The position numbers and the translations under genes were made by a program. Shown piece after piece: positions 34,264-45,767 of a stretch of 64,000 nt of DNA. The notes beneath the pieces were generated by a model, which ran no database searches, was not told where the DNA came from, and worked only from the letters and a program-made list of their open reading frames with translations. The DNA comes from Auricularia sp. M13. Its lineage: Eukaryota > Basidiomycota > Agaricomycetes > Auriculariales > Auriculariaceae. Location: NCBI GenBank assembly GCA_037042915.1, contig CM073203.1, forward strand, positions 186,001 to 250,000. Reading direction: 5' to 3'. Position 1 is the first letter of the stretch, and every line of letters starts with the position of its first letter.

Positions 34264-35722
34264 ATGCCTGCGGAGACTCAACCTCCCCGCCAACGCGTGT
34301 TGCTTACAGGAGCTTCTGGCTACATTGCTGCACACATTCTCAAACAGCTCCTCCAGGCCGGGTTCGTCGCTCACGTCCTCATAAGTTAGCCGTTAAGCAA
34401 GCTCACCTCCGCAGATACTGGGTTCGCGCGACCGTGCGCAGCGAAAGCAAGAAGCAGGACATCCTCAAGCTCTACTCTGACTATGCTTCTCAACTCGACT
34501 TCTCCTTCGTCAAGGACGTCGCGCAGCCTGGAGCATTCGACGAGGCTGTGAAGGCCGAGCCTGGCTTTGACTACATCATCCACACCGCAAGTCCTTTCCA
34601 TTTCCATCCGACAGATCCCTTGAAAGGTTTTTTCTACCCAGGTTCTGAGCTGAAGCGTTGACTGACGATGGTATACGGGTAGATATAATCGAACCGGCCA
34701 TTCAAGGGACCCTGTCCATCCTGCAGGCCGCGAAGAAGCACGCGCCAACAGTCAAACGGATCGTTTACACGGGGAGGTGAGCGGGACTCTCAACAATGCC
34801 GTAAACGCTGTTTTCTTATCAGGCCAATACAGTCTCTCGGCTGTAGCTGACTGCGCGAAATTGCCTGGGCCGGCAGGCAAGGTCATTACGGAGGATGGTG
34901 AGTTGATTTACTATCGCGGTCTCTCACGCTTCACTCAATGGCTGCCTCTGAGACTGGAATCCCGTTACAATGGAAGTCGCAAAGGCTCATCCCAGTCTGT
35001 TGACATTGCTTCTGATCCTCGTCTCCTTCCTAATATTTTGCTGGCAGTGATGGCGTATTTCGGCAGCAAGACCTTTGCTGAACAAGAGCTATGGAAATGG
35101 GTCAAGGAAGAGCAGCCCTCATTTGACGTAATCGTTCTTAACGCGTTCGTGGCGACTCGTAATCGCACGCCCGCCCTGATGGGACTTGCTAAAATAAGCT
35201 CTACAGCGCCATCGTATTCGGACCCCTCGCGAATATCCAATCTCTCACGTCTCTCAGCACATCGATACAGGGACTCTACGACATCTTCTCCGGGAAATGT
35301 GGAGCGGACGTCCCTCATACATGGGCGCACGTCTGGGTTGACGTCCGCGACACGGCCCGCGCGCACGTCCTCGCGCTCGCCGCGCCGAAGGCGGCGGGTA
35401 ACCAGCGCTACTGCATCGCGATGGATGGCATATGCAGTAATCAAGAGGCCGTGGACATCATCCATAAGCGGTTCCCCGAATTTGCAGACCGCGTCCCTGT
35501 AGGGAAGCCCGGAACTGGGTTCGGGATGGAACCTGGCACCTATGTGACGTGCGACAACTCAAAGAGCAAGAACGTGCTCGGGTTGAAGTACGAATATGAT
35601 TACGAACGCATGCTTGTTGGTGCGCTTGCTTTTGCTCTGGGTTTGTGCTTCGACTCGCACTTACTGCCTTTGCGATAGATCTTGTACACGACTTCATTGA
35701 GATGGAGAAGAAAGGGGCCTAG
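34264..35722 (+). CDS. Extended SDR NAD(P)-dependent reductase (dihydroflavonol/aldehyde reductase-like)
   Basis: The nucleotide-binding motif VLLTGASGYIAAHI (TGxxGxxA/G) opens the protein. Then come YWVRATVRS, YIIHTASPFHF, KRIVYTGS, the catalytic AYFGSK (YxxxK) with KTFAEQELWKW, HVWVDVRDTARAH and a C-terminal LVHDFIEMEKKGA before TAG at 35720-35722. This is the fungal extended-SDR group that includes Gre2-type methylglyoxal/aldehyde reductases and dihydroflavonol-reductase-like proteins. It reduces a carbonyl with NAD(P)H in the cytosol; the true substrate is unknown. The protein is about 340 residues in seven or eight exons (exon 1 34264-34361, exon 2 from 34415). The joins near 35010-35050 and 35155-35200 are the least certain. 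Confidence 0.85.
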
Positions 35723-36009
35723 TTCCGAGTGTATCATTGTGGGTTCGTTCTTGTATGTTGACCGCGAGATGCGGGTCGCTCACGGCAAGAGGCAACTTTG
35801 TCCATGCGAGAGTTGCACGGTCTTATCCCCGACAAAAGATGCTTCCGCGCCCACTTTACCAGCGATATAATAGCCTGCCTCGGCCTCCTCGGTACCAACG
35901 TGATTATCGAAGATCGTTCCGCGGAAGTAAGCGGTTGGTCGCATGCGCGCAGGGCATGGTTCACTATCAGCAGTCGCTCTCTGCCCAATCTCTTCGCCAG
36001 CCATCTGCG

Positions 36010-36280
36010 ATGCCTACAGGCCCTACACGTCCGCGTCCTACCAAAGAATCCGTTATCAAGCAGGGCTGGGGAAACAAATCGTGGTTCCAGCGCTGCCATG
36101 GGCTGAAAACAGGTGCGTCGCCATGGTTTGACTCTCGCGATGCTCGATTGATATTTTGTCGTAATTGTAGATGCCGAAGACATGGAAGAGGGTGAACTTA
36201 TACTCGAAGAAATGCTCAAGGGCGCCATTGAGGAGTGGGAGGAGGAACAACGGGTTGAGAGCACAATGGTCAGGGAGTAG
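36010..36280 (+). CDS. Small conserved protein of unknown function, two exons
   Basis: Exons 36010-36112 and 36171-36280 join in phase 1 to 70 codons. The first exon has ESVIKQGWGNKSWFQ and the second, DMEEGELILEEMLKGAIEEW, is acidic and probably helical. The intron has gtgcgt and ttgtag ends. A second copy of exon 2 (EGDRILDQLLKYAIEEWEDE) lies at 44479-44588 on the other strand, which supports the coding reading. Further upstream exons between 35730 and 36009 are possible but unproven. It lies 174 bp upstream of the first MIF-like gene, on the same strand. Confidence 0.6.
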
Positions 36281-36453
36281 ATTGCAGTGAACCTGGATGC
36301 ATCTTACTTTCTTGCCATTTTAATCTCACGCTAAGTAAGAGCGTGGACGCCCTGGTCTGGCGCGGCCGGTAATACCGGCATGAGAGCCGGCCCCTGTGAC
36401 TCTTTGCGCCCGAAGATGGGCACCACAGCTCTTCCTCTTACCCCACGCACACA

Positions 36454-37079
36454 ATGCCAACTCTCGTCCTCACTAGTAACGTCAAGGTGAATCGCAGGCG
36501 GACTATACAGTATACGATCAGTATATGACCGAACATAGCCAGTTGATCTGCAGGGATTCGTCAAGGAATTCTCCAAGGCAGGTACTTCATAGCATGTAGA
36601 AGCATACCAGCGCTGATCGCTGGCCAGATCTCAGCTGACACCCTCGGAAAGCCTGAGAAGTATATATCCATTGACTTCCGGCACAACGAGACTCTGTCGT
36701 TCGCGGGGACATTCGACCCTGCATTCCGGCTTGAAATTGTACGTTTGCATACTAGCCAGCACATCTCTTACAGTAATGATATTATATAGGTGTCTCTAGG
36801 AAACATCAACCCAACTGCAAATGAGAAGTACAGCGCAGCCTTCTTTGCGTTCCTCAAAGAGAAGCTCGGTCTGCCTGGAGACCGCGGATACATGTGAGCC
36901 TTCACTAGCGGTCTAGCTAAACCAATGTCGTCTCACATACTTCATCAGCTTGTTTTCTGACCCTGGTAATGCGTTCCTGGGGTAAGCATCTACCTCAACT
37001 GCTCTGGCGGGGGTTCATGCTCACCTTCGCTCTCCGAAGCCACGAGGGAACGACGTTCGCCACAATCTTTGGGAAGTAA
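36454..37079 (+). CDS. MIF-like tautomerase, copy 1
   Basis: Start MPTLVLTSNVK gives Pro-2, the catalytic N-terminal proline of the tautomerase/MIF superfamily once Met is removed. Later exons give DLQGFVKEFSK, LGKPEKYISIDF, ETLSFAGTFDPAFRLEI, NPTANEKYSAAFFAFLKEK, LPGDRGY, LFSDPG and the C-terminal HEGTTFATIFGK. MIF proteins tautomerise keto-enol substrates such as phenylpyruvate and form trimers; the fungal role is unknown. About seven exons of 30-110 bp. The second intron (36578-36627) starts with GC: exon 36539-36577 ends in AAG and the next base pair is GC. Stop TAA is at 37077-37079. Confidence 0.85.
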
Positions 37080-37242
37080 ATAGTGGACGAACAAACGGAA
37101 CTGTGCTGTATCACGGTCTTTGTACATGTATGAGCCAGAGCAGACAAGAACAAATGTCACCCTATATAGCGCCGGCGCAACGGCTCGTGAACCGAGACAC
37201 CGACATCAATGCATCAGCTTTTGCTCTCTCTCACTCCACGAC

Positions 37243-37898
37243 ATGCCGACGCTCGCCCTCACAAGTAACGTAAAGGTAGAACACAGCGCAGAGGCTGGTT
37301 GAAGGGCTCATATCAATGGTCTCTCGCTGCAGCCCGCCGATCTACACGCATTCGTCAAGGAGTTCTCTAAGGCATCTATGCCGTGCACTTGACATAAGGA
37401 TATGTAGCTGACCGCTGGTTTACTTTGTTACTCACAGGTCTCAGCTGAAATCCTCGGCAAGCCCGAGAAGTACGTCGTCGTCGACTTCCAGCACAACGAG
37501 ACGCTCTCGTTTGCGGGCACCTTCGCCCCCGCATTCCGGCTTGAAATCGTGCGTGCGGGTCTCTGTCAGCATTATAAACTCTGATCATTCAATTTATGCA
37601 GATATCGATCAACAACATCAACCCAACTGCCAACGAGAAGTACAGCGCGGCCTTCTTCGCGTTCCTCAAGGAGAAGCTCGGTGTACCCGGTGACCGCGGA
37701 TACATGTGCGCCCCCTCGCGCTGCCCAAACAGACAACAGAGTGTCACCTCACACGTCAATAAGCTCGTTTTCTGACCCTGGCAGGGCGTTCTTGGGGTAA
37801 GCTCTCACCTCGGGCGCTTCCAAGGGTACGTGCTCACGCTCGCTGTTCGCAGACACGACGGAACGACGATGGCCAAGATCTTCGGGGATGCAAAGTGA
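37243..37898 (+). CDS. MIF-like tautomerase, copy 2
   Basis: Starts MPTLALTSNVK, so Pro-2 is kept. Later exons read LHAFVKEFSK, VSAEILGKPEKYVVVDF, ETLSFAGTFAPAFRLEI, NPTANEKYSAAFFAFLKEK, VPGDRGY, SFSDPGRAFLG and HDGTTMAKIFGDAK, with TGA at 37896-37898. It is 164 bp downstream of copy 1 on the same strand and closely similar in exon layout, so a recent tandem duplication is inferred. The intron 37372-37437 again begins with GC. The third exon, LGKPEKY onward, is best conserved among all copies. Confidence 0.85.
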
Positions 37899-38140
37899 AC
37901 CATCCACTGATAATCAATCTGACATGTACTGTAAGGCGAGCTGTGTACGCGTTTGAAGCAGATAAGAGCAAATGTAAGGCACCAACATTGGCGAACAAGT
38001 CGACGCGATGCTGTGTGCACCTACATCTTCACCAGGCAGACGAGGATCGGCGCCCAGGGGTCGTTGTTATGATCATCGCTTCGATCATCCCCAGACGCGA
38101 AACGCGGTCAGGAGTTGCAGAGCGCGAGAATGGTCATCTA

Positions 38141-38163
38141 TATCCTATCCTATCCTATCCTAT
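38141..38163. repeat. (TATCC)4 microsatellite
   Basis: Four tandem copies of tatcc followed by tat. It lies between MIF copy 2 and the next gene, in the shared 3' region of convergent genes. Confidence 0.95.
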
Positions 38164-38347
38164 GTGGTAAGCTACTAGAGTAAAAGTACAAAGGGGCGTG
38201 CCGAGTGAATAATAAACAGCTGAGATAGATGCACCGCAGAGCCTGAGAAAATGTGGGCGTGAGTGGTCGAGAGAATAAAGCGCAAGAGCCTCTTTTCCCA
38301 GTAAGAGCAACGGTAACAAGGTCCAAGATGACAGATCATGCAAACAG

Positions 38348-39930
38348 TTACCGCAACGACTCGTACGGCGGCGGGCCGGCAGAACGTGTCGAGGGCTGCC
38401 GGCGCTGCCGTCGCCGGCCTTTCTCGTCGGACGCGGACGCGGGGAGCGGCGGCCCACTGGGGACGAAGGGCGACGGGACGGGCCCAAAGTCGGAGGACGT
38501 CCAGCTCTCGTAGCTGTGCGTCGTCTCCGTGCTCGGCGACCCCGGCCACGGCCGCGTGGGCGGCTCGAGCGCGCGGCCGTCGTCGTGCGCAGGCAAAGGT
38601 GGGTCAAGCCGCGGCCGCGACGCTGAAGATCCGGGGGTGGGGGTTGCTCGCGCCTGCGGCGGGTACTGCGGCTGCGCATTCGACGAGATGTGCGAGTGCG
38701 AGCTGTTGCCGTGCAGCATCAGCGCCGAGGAAGAGGAGGAGTATTGATGGTGCTGGTAGTGGCGCGGCTGTGACGCAGTTGTCACGTTGCTGCCCGCGCG
38801 CGGCGGCGTCGCGAACGGATCCGCAACATGCGAGCCAGGGTTGTAGGCGGGGTACTGCTGCATGTACGCCGGATGCATAGGCCCGCCCGCGTTGGGATAG
38901 CCTTGATCGACAAAGCCAGTCGAGTACATTGGGTGTAACGGGCGACTGCCCCACCGTTGGTACTGCGGTTTACCTCGGCGTTTGTACCAATAGAATATAC
39001 AAGCCATGATGACAAGCAGCAGGGCCAGGCCGCCAGAGAGCCCTGCCGCCAGCGAGATGACCTTGTCGTGGTTGTCCTTGGCGGTGTAGTTCTCGTTGCT
39101 GTTGTCTCCGCTGTGCAATGCGGGTCAGCCACCGGTTCAACGTAACAGTCACAGCCGATAAAATCCTTTCAAATGCAAATTTTGGCAATGCGAAAAATGA
39201 AAAGAGTTGAAACAACGACAGAGATTTGAACAAAGTTGTTCAAGACCTGTTATCACCGTTGTGCCATAAAATGCATTGAAAAGGACTTCATGAAGGGTTG
39301 TGAGTATACTGAGCCCGAACTCACTTGTCTATCATAAAGCCTTGGACACCAATGACCCAGTTGGTGTTCGAATCGATGCTTGTGTCCCGTACGTACTGCA
39401 GCTTAACGGTGTGGGACCCCTGGCTGAGTCCCCGGCTAGTCCACATCCCAACGTCGTAGTTAATCGTAGCATCGCTCGTTCTGAAGTTTAGGCGCTTTGT
39501 TTGGTTTCCGTCGACGCTTATGTCTGCCAGCCCACCAGAGGGCGAAGTATATCCAATGAACATGACTGAATGGCCTGAGATAAATCGAAGATGAGCAAAC
39601 GGACAGCTACCACAGTAAAGCACGCGTGCCTGTGAATCTGAACTGCAATGAGGCATTCTCTCCGTACGTTTGGTGCACCTGACGGCCGTTTGGTAACGTC
39701 TGCACCCACCTTCAGCTGTGTGAGCATGCGGATAATACTAAACCTCAGGGAGCGTACCAGGCATTGCGACATTGCGCCTCCAATGGGACCGTAGTACACG
39801 AACCTGGGGCCAAAGGCTCTGGCGAGTACTTAATATACCCAGAGTCGTGTCCGACCGTGATGGTCGTCGCTATCGACAGCGTCGGCGCCAGCAGCAGCCC
39901 CAACGATGATGCGACGGCCACAGGACGCAT
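38348..39930 (-). CDS. Single-pass membrane protein with jelly-roll-like ectodomain (1)
   Basis: Four exons (39930-39758, 39709-39630, 39574-39325, 39110-38348) join in phase to 421 codons. The N-terminal signal peptide is VAVASSLGLLLAPTLS. The ectodomain has YGENASLQFRFTG, HSVMFIGYTSPSGGLADISV, LSQGSHTVKLQYVRD and WVIGVQGFMI, the beta-strand pattern of galactose-binding-like ectodomains common in basidiomycete membrane proteins. The membrane helix is LSGGLALLLVIMACIFYWY followed by KRRGK. The cytoplasmic tail is about 210 residues, rich in Pro, Ser, His and Tyr, and ends PPPYESLR with a PPxY motif. The intron 39575-39629 is GC-AG. The role is unknown; a wall or glycan sensor is plausible. 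It is the first of three similar genes on the minus strand. Confidence 0.75.
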
Positions 39931-40361
39931 TTCCGGGAAGAACAAGGCACGCAAGAATTCCTCAAGAAAGATTTCGGAAATGGGAAGTTGACAAGCGTCG
40001 CAGCCGCTGCCACAGACAGCGCGAGGGCGGAGAAAGAAGGTGAAGCAGGCCGGCCGGGCAGCAGTGCAGTCGGCGGATGTCCGAAAATGATCTGACGCCG
40101 ACTGCGGTGCAAATTCGCCGGTCGTCCGGCTTGGGACGGCTATTATAAAAGGGCATGCCAGGGTTGGAATATAAATTTCGGCTATAAAAGTAGTATAAAG
40201 CGTATAAAAAACTGCATTGTACACCCGAAATATGAATAATCACACCTCTAATATCAGCCGCAATCCCTGCCACGCCACCGACGCTGAGACCCGCCCTCAG
40301 ACAAAATAAGGTCCGGGTTGTGCACTGGTAAGTGCGCGACGTTGAGAAGCGTGCGACCCGT

Positions 40362-41285
40362 TCAGGGGAACCATGCCGCCGAGCCTGGAATGTCGGGAAT
40401 GTCGCCCGCAATCTGCGAGAGCGTGGGGAAGCCGCAGTTTGCACCGCGCTCGTCCACTGGCATCCCCGGAGAGCTAGGACGGTACGAAGACGCGGCTGGC
40501 GGAGCGAAGAGCCTGCACGGCGTCGGATGGTCGTCGAGACGCAGCTGTCTCAGAGGGACGTCGATGCTCATTGAAGGACAGTGGGTGGTCCGAGTCAAGG
40601 CCATGCGATTCCTCCGCCGTCGGGTGTACCAGCAGTAGGACGTGAGCAGCAGCGCAAAGAGGAGTGCTATGGCACCCATCGCGAGTGAAATTGAGTTCAG
40701 GAGCGAAGGGAACATGTCGGACGCTGCGCTTGCTGCCTCCGGTTCCGGCTCCCTCGTGGAGATTCTATCGTTTGATAACGAAAGGAGCTCTCCAGAACGG
40801 ATAAATACACGTACGCTGCTGAGCTCAGATCTTCGACCTCGAAGTAGTCAATCTCCACCCTCCCGTTACCGAGGTCGCTGGCATAGTCCAGTGTGACGGT
40901 GTGCTCGGCTGCGGGATCAATAAGACGGCGCTAGGTTATTACATGCTCATCCTGTGAGGTAATCCTGACGGAGCTGGCTCACCGTCGATTACGAAGGGCA
41001 GAGACACAGTAGCGCCACCGGTAGTGGAATGAAAGATATTGCTCGCCGTGCCAGGTCTTCTTTCTCTCTGTCCACCTTGTAGGGAGTGACACTAATAGGA
41101 ATTTGGAACACATGAATGCGAGCATGTGCGACGTACAAAAATTCACGACACGATGAAGCATTTTGACCCGCGAACTGCGTAGCAGGAGTGTAAGTGACCC
41201 TCGGATTCGAGTCCTCAATGGGAATGAGGCCCCAGGCAGCGTGCGTTGAGAAAAGAAGCGACATCCAGCCGCGCCACGGCGTCAT
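40362..41285 (-). CDS. Single-pass membrane protein with jelly-roll-like ectodomain (2)
   Basis: Proposed start MTPWRGWMSLLFSTHAAWG serves as signal peptide, followed by DSNPRVTYTPATQFAG. Then come TVSLPFVIDG and, in the next exon, AAEHTVTLDYASD and GRVEIDYFEVED, the same strand order as its neighbours (substrate-like loop, H-T-V/F-T-L, DY). The membrane helix SLAMGAIALLFALLLTSYCW is followed by YTRRRRNR. The short tail has SSPGMPVDERGANCGFPTL; the phrase PGxPVDER recurs in the next gene, showing they are paralogues. At least three introns. Exon limits around 41000-41180 are uncertain, and a start further upstream (up to 41546) is possible. Confidence 0.65.
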
Positions 41286-41729
41286 GAGAGACGGCGGGGA
41301 GAAGAAACCCGACAGGCGGGAAGCCTGAAGTGAAGGGCGGGCGACGTTCGCCGTGTTTTTCCATAATATGTACGCTTGGGACATGATCGCAGTGCTCCCT
41401 AGACGGTGATCGTTTGGTTGGGCTTCAGCGTCACGCGTCATGAACGAACGGTGGGACGACCATCTCCAACGTGCCGCAGCATGGACACGGAGAAGTAACA
41501 TCCGCAGCACGGCCGTCACAAGCCTGCAATAACTAGAGAGTGGCATATTGAGATGTGGTGTACCGAGTTTATATTATGCATATTATACATGAGAATTATA
41601 AGGATAACAACTGGAATAATCAGTTCTTGCGCGACAGCAACTGTCAGCAAATGCAACGAGAGCGTCACATCATATCACAACTAGAACCAGTCCACAGGAC
41701 GCCGAGCATGCCAACCGCACGGCGCAATG

Positions 41730-43194
41730 CTAGTGCCGGAGATCAGAGCCGACATGCGACGCTGTTCCATGGCTGCTGGCGTCGGGATTATGCACCAGGA
41801 ACCTCAGCGGCCTGGAATTTCTGCGTGGGAGCGGCTCGCCGAACTCCAGTAGCGCATCAGGCTGCTCCAGTCGCTCGTCGACAGGGATGCCTGGCGAGCT
41901 CACAGATGATACGAAAGCAGCGGAGTACCGGCGTTGGTCGGGATGGAAGTATTGCGGCTCGCCGGGGCGCGCAAACGCCAGCTGATTCGGATTAGGGGTC
42001 CCGGGCCCGCTGTAGTTGGCCACTGCGGCGTAATCCGCGGACGACCTGCTGGCGCGACTGGGGTGCGCAAAGGCGTACTGCGCGAGCGTCTCCGCAGAAC
42101 CGGACGCGTGCTTGAGCGCGATATTCTGCACGGGCGCGGCGCGGGACTTGTGGCGCCGCATCAGCCAGCAGCCGAGCGGCACCGCGAGCAGCAAGACAAC
42201 GCCGCACGTCACGCCCGCGGCGATGCCTGCCAGTGTCGCCGAGTTGAGGCTCGCTCCCGAATGACTGCAATATTTGCATTAGCATGGTGTGAGCTTGCGC
42301 CGGTATCAGGCCCTGAAACTCACGACGGCTCGGAGATATTCGAATCTGTTGGCTCATCGGTCGCAGCAGCGCCTGCTGTGGACGCGCCTGCATTATCCGT
42401 TGATTCGGCGGCGGGTGCAGATGCAATAGAGCTGCAGGTCCGTGAGCTCCTGCACACATTCGGAATTCAGAAGCTCAACGTACACATCATCGCCCGTGTC
42501 TGGGCTGTCGTCCCTCGCGGTGTAGACAAGGTAATCGATGCCCATCCATCGTCGAGTTTGAACACCATTTCGGAATGTGCGACTATCGTATTCTAGAGTG
42601 AAAGTGTGGCTCGTCGTCGGGTCCAGGTCACTCATGTGGTAGAGCAGTCGGCCGTGATGTGGCCCTCGTGTCGGGGATGCGAAGTCGACTACGGTGGCGG
42701 GATTATCGTCTATCCGGGCGAAAGCACGAGCGCCAGCGTCCAGCGTGACACCAAAGAGGTACAAGGAGCTCCCTGTATTGCGTCAGGACCGCAAATTCAA
42801 CTTTTTTGACTTGCCGCACCTTGAAATAGGAACGAGCAGCTAGTATTGGGGCCAAACGTTTCATGAGTCCCAGATTCTGTCCACCTGCCAATGTCAATGC
42901 CATAGCGCACGGTGTCAACTCAGGACCATGGTCCGGGAACGGCGCAGCTTACTGACCACCGTCCCAGACAGTCTGTATTTTCTGGATGGCCCTTGCATTC
43001 GCGTTCAGAGAGAATGTCACTAGGAGAATAGGTCATGCGCCCATTGTTGTTATCGATCTGTGGCCAAGGATTGACGCACGACTAGCGCAACGGTGATCGT
43101 GGCGTACCGAGATATTTCTGAGCCCCAACACGGCGCCAGGCAGGGCGAGTGTAGCGAAGAAGGCATGTAAAGTTCGAGCATGGTGCAGGACCAT
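41730..43194 (-). CDS. Single-pass membrane protein with jelly-roll-like ectodomain (3)
   Basis: Start MVLHHARTLHAFFATLAL is a signal peptide ending near GAVLG (ATG at 43192-43194). The next exon has DNNNGRMTYSPSDILS and ENTDCLGRW, the region with a D-x-x-GRMTY motif typical of this ectodomain. Then MYLFGVTLDAGARAFARID, TTSHTFTLEYDSR and RWMGIDYLVYTA. A Thr/Ala-rich stalk precedes a membrane helix VTCGVVLLLAVPLGCWLM with MRRHKSR. The tail has SSPGIPVDERLEQPDALL, matching the neighbour at 40362. About five exons; inner boundaries are not all fixed. It probably arose by tandem duplication with the two previous genes. Function is unknown. Confidence 0.7.
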
Positions 43195-43611
43195 GTCGAG
43201 GGCGAAGAGAAGAAAGCAAAATGACCGGAAAAGAGGACAGGTCTGTTTTGGAGCTGGCCAAGACAGCCGAAGATTAACAATGATCTGCATCGCACTCAGG
43301 GTCTTGGTATTGTTCCGTTATCCCCGGCGCCACCAATTGGTCAGCGCTTCAGTACGTACAAAACTGCGGATAATTTTTCGAACCTTGCGCTGTCGTGCGC
43401 GACGGTACGCAGTAGCTATAGCAGGATATGCGCTCCAGGGACCCGAGATCCATCCCTACAATGTGTGATGTTGAACTCACGTTCTCAGAATGAAGTTCAG
43501 GGTACCGCTGATGTCAGTGACTTGACTTGTCGAGTGACATTGCTTCTTGCCTGGTCAGATGTGGTTCATACACGTACAAAGGTCATGTTATGGGAGGCAC
43601 ATCGAATTCGT

Positions 43612-44245
43612 CTACTTCCCGAAGAGTGTCGCGAATGTCGTCCCGTCGTGGCTGCGAACAGTAAACGTGAGCATGTTCCCTCGAAAGCAACCGCGATCGA
43701 TGCTTACCCCAGGAACGCCTTACCAGGGTCTGTGAATAAGCTTGTTTAGCGTATGAGATGTCAGTCGTCTGTTTGGGGGCGAGAGGAAGGCGCACATGTA
43801 TCCGCGATCTCCGGGCACACCGAGCTTCTCCTTGAAGAACGCGAAGAAGGCCGCACTGTACTTCTTGTTGGCCTCCGGGTTAATGTTGTTGAGCGACAAC
43901 TACATCATAATTAGAGGTTTCGTGTGCTGACACAGACTCAGACGCACGATTTCAAGCCTGAATGCAGGGTCAAAGGTGCCCGAGAACGAGAGCGTCTCGT
44001 TGTGCCTGAAGTCGATGATGATGTACTTCTCCGGCTTTCCGAGCGTTTCAGCTGCGACCTATGGGTGTCAGGCAGTTCCAGGAATCAGTACGTATCCGCC
44101 GAAGTGCGCGGTGTATTAGGTGCCTTGGAGAACTCCTTGACGAATGCCTGTAGATCGGCTGGCTGTCCTCTAGCATCAGCGTCGAGTTCTGACGTGACGC
44201 TCGAGCTCACACCTTGACGTTAGTCGTGAGTGCGAGAGAAGGCAT
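43612..44245 (-). CDS. MIF-like tautomerase, copy 3
   Basis: Starts MPSLALTTNVK (ATG at 44243-44245), keeping Pro-2. Exons then give PADLQAFVKEFSK, AAETLGKPEKYIIIDF, ETLSFSGTFDPAFRLEI, NPEANKKYSAAFFAFFKEK, VPGDRGY, LFTDPGKAFLG and HDGTTFATLFGK, with TAG at 43612-43614. The intron 44059-44123 begins GC after the exon-final AAG, at the same site as in copies 1 and 2. It is on the strand opposite to copies 1 and 2, and a relic of the same small-protein gene lies just upstream of it, so this is an inverted block duplicate. Confidence 0.85.
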
Positions 44246-44478
44246 GATGTGGGTTGAGAGAGAGCAAGTGAGTTGACCGAGTTTACATGGTGACGCCTTC
44301 CGGCGCAAAGGAATAGGGGCTCGGCGCACGAGCCGGTATTGCCGTAGCGCCGGCCCTGCAAGCACCAGCGCAGTCGCTACTTAGGTACGAATGGCCCTCT
44401 AAGATTCACGATCAAATGAGGGCGGAAACAAGATCCATTCATAAGAATTCACAACATGCAAGTTACTGTACCGGCCAG

Positions 44479-44588
44479 CTAACCCCTGCCCGTTGCTCTT
44501 TCGCCTCTTTGTTCGTCCTCCCACTCCTCAATTGCATACTTGAGGAGCTGGTCGAGGATACGGTCACCCTCAGCAAGGTCATCAGGCT
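44479..44588 (-). pseudogene. Orphan second exon of the small conserved protein
   Basis: After a cgcag splice acceptor the minus strand reads EGDRILDQLLKYAIEEWEDE and runs to TAG at 44479-44481. This aligns codon for codon with exon 2 of the gene at 36010 (EGELILEEMLKGAIEEWEEE) and keeps the same splice phase. No counterpart of exon 1 (the GWGNKSWFQ part) is found upstream to about 44900. The gene is therefore 5'-truncated. It lies 234 bp upstream of MIF copy 3 on the same strand. Confidence 0.65.
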
Positions 44589-45767
44589 CTGCGATAATAA
44601 CGGGACTTCAGCATTAGCCAAGGGGTACGCACTTTTTAAGCGCCCGGAAGCAACGGGGAGGGGGACGGTCCCCCGAAGAGGCTGCTATGGAATTTTTTAA
44701 TCATATGGAATTAATTTTTTTCTAGGTCGTGGAGGATTAGTTAGCCTTCCAGCAGGCGATATTACTCACCATCGGTCTCTCAAGTAGGAAAATCATACGG
44801 GCTGAAGGAATCGCAGTCAACAGCCCGTTTTGAGCCCATTGCTCCCGACGTCGGCATCAGACTAGACCGCTGCTGTGCTCCTGACCGTTAGTGAGCCCTG
44901 CAGCGTGCATGAGAACAGTTAGTCTAAGTATACGGCAAATTTGGCAATCTCAGGCAGAGTGTTGATAGGTAGCAACTTGAAGGGGCAATAAACTCACAGT
45001 AGGACTGGTTTTGATCACATCTCAGCAAGCAGTCACATTGACCCTGCTCAGATGAGACACAAGAACAATCTCAGTACCTTTATGCATATATTTGGTGATG
45101 TGATAGCACTGGTTCACTTGGAATTACTGTCTGCCCAGTTGAGCCTCGGAATCAATACGGTCTCCCAAAATGGGAACTGTCACCTGTCAGGTCACGTGAC
45201 AGGGGGGAGGGGGTCGCTGAACATGCATTATGGAGTTATTCGGGACGGTGCAAGAATTTTTTTTCTGCCACCCCCTTGGCATTAGCTCCTTTGCAGCTGC
45301 ACTACCTCAAACGGCGGTGACACACCCATTCTGAGCCCGTAGGAGTACTGAAACCTCGGTCGGCTTCCCCAGCCTTCTTTAATAATGGAGTACTTGGTGG
45401 GACGAGGGCGGCTAGACATCGCAAGTGATTGTCTGTGTCCAAAGGGCTTCAGCTGAGAGCGAAATTAGCCTATTAGGAGCCGCGGAACTAAGCGCCCGGT
45501 GCCACAATCCAGCTGAGCTACAGGACGCTGGCGAGCATAATAGATTATTCCTAATCTGTCCTGGAGACGACTTCCGAGCTCAATCTTAGCATTATATTCA
45601 TTCAGTCAGTTAATCAGTATTCTTAACTTTTTAAACTTCGAACCAAACCCACCCCCACCCGATATTGACTATCCTTATCATGCGGCCCCCCTGCTTCGAA
45701 CGCAGGAACGCCATCGGGCCGTCGGGCCGATAACAGCTTGCCTCCAGCCACTGAGCCAGCTCGAACC
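44589..45767. other. Intergenic region, about 1.2 kb
   Basis: No gene is seen. A short hairpin (cctgtca and tgacagg at 45182-45202, spanning the E-box-like cacgtg) and runs of t near 45250 and 44710 are the only notable features. Two A-box-like strings on the minus strand do not fold into tRNAs. Confidence 0.45.
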
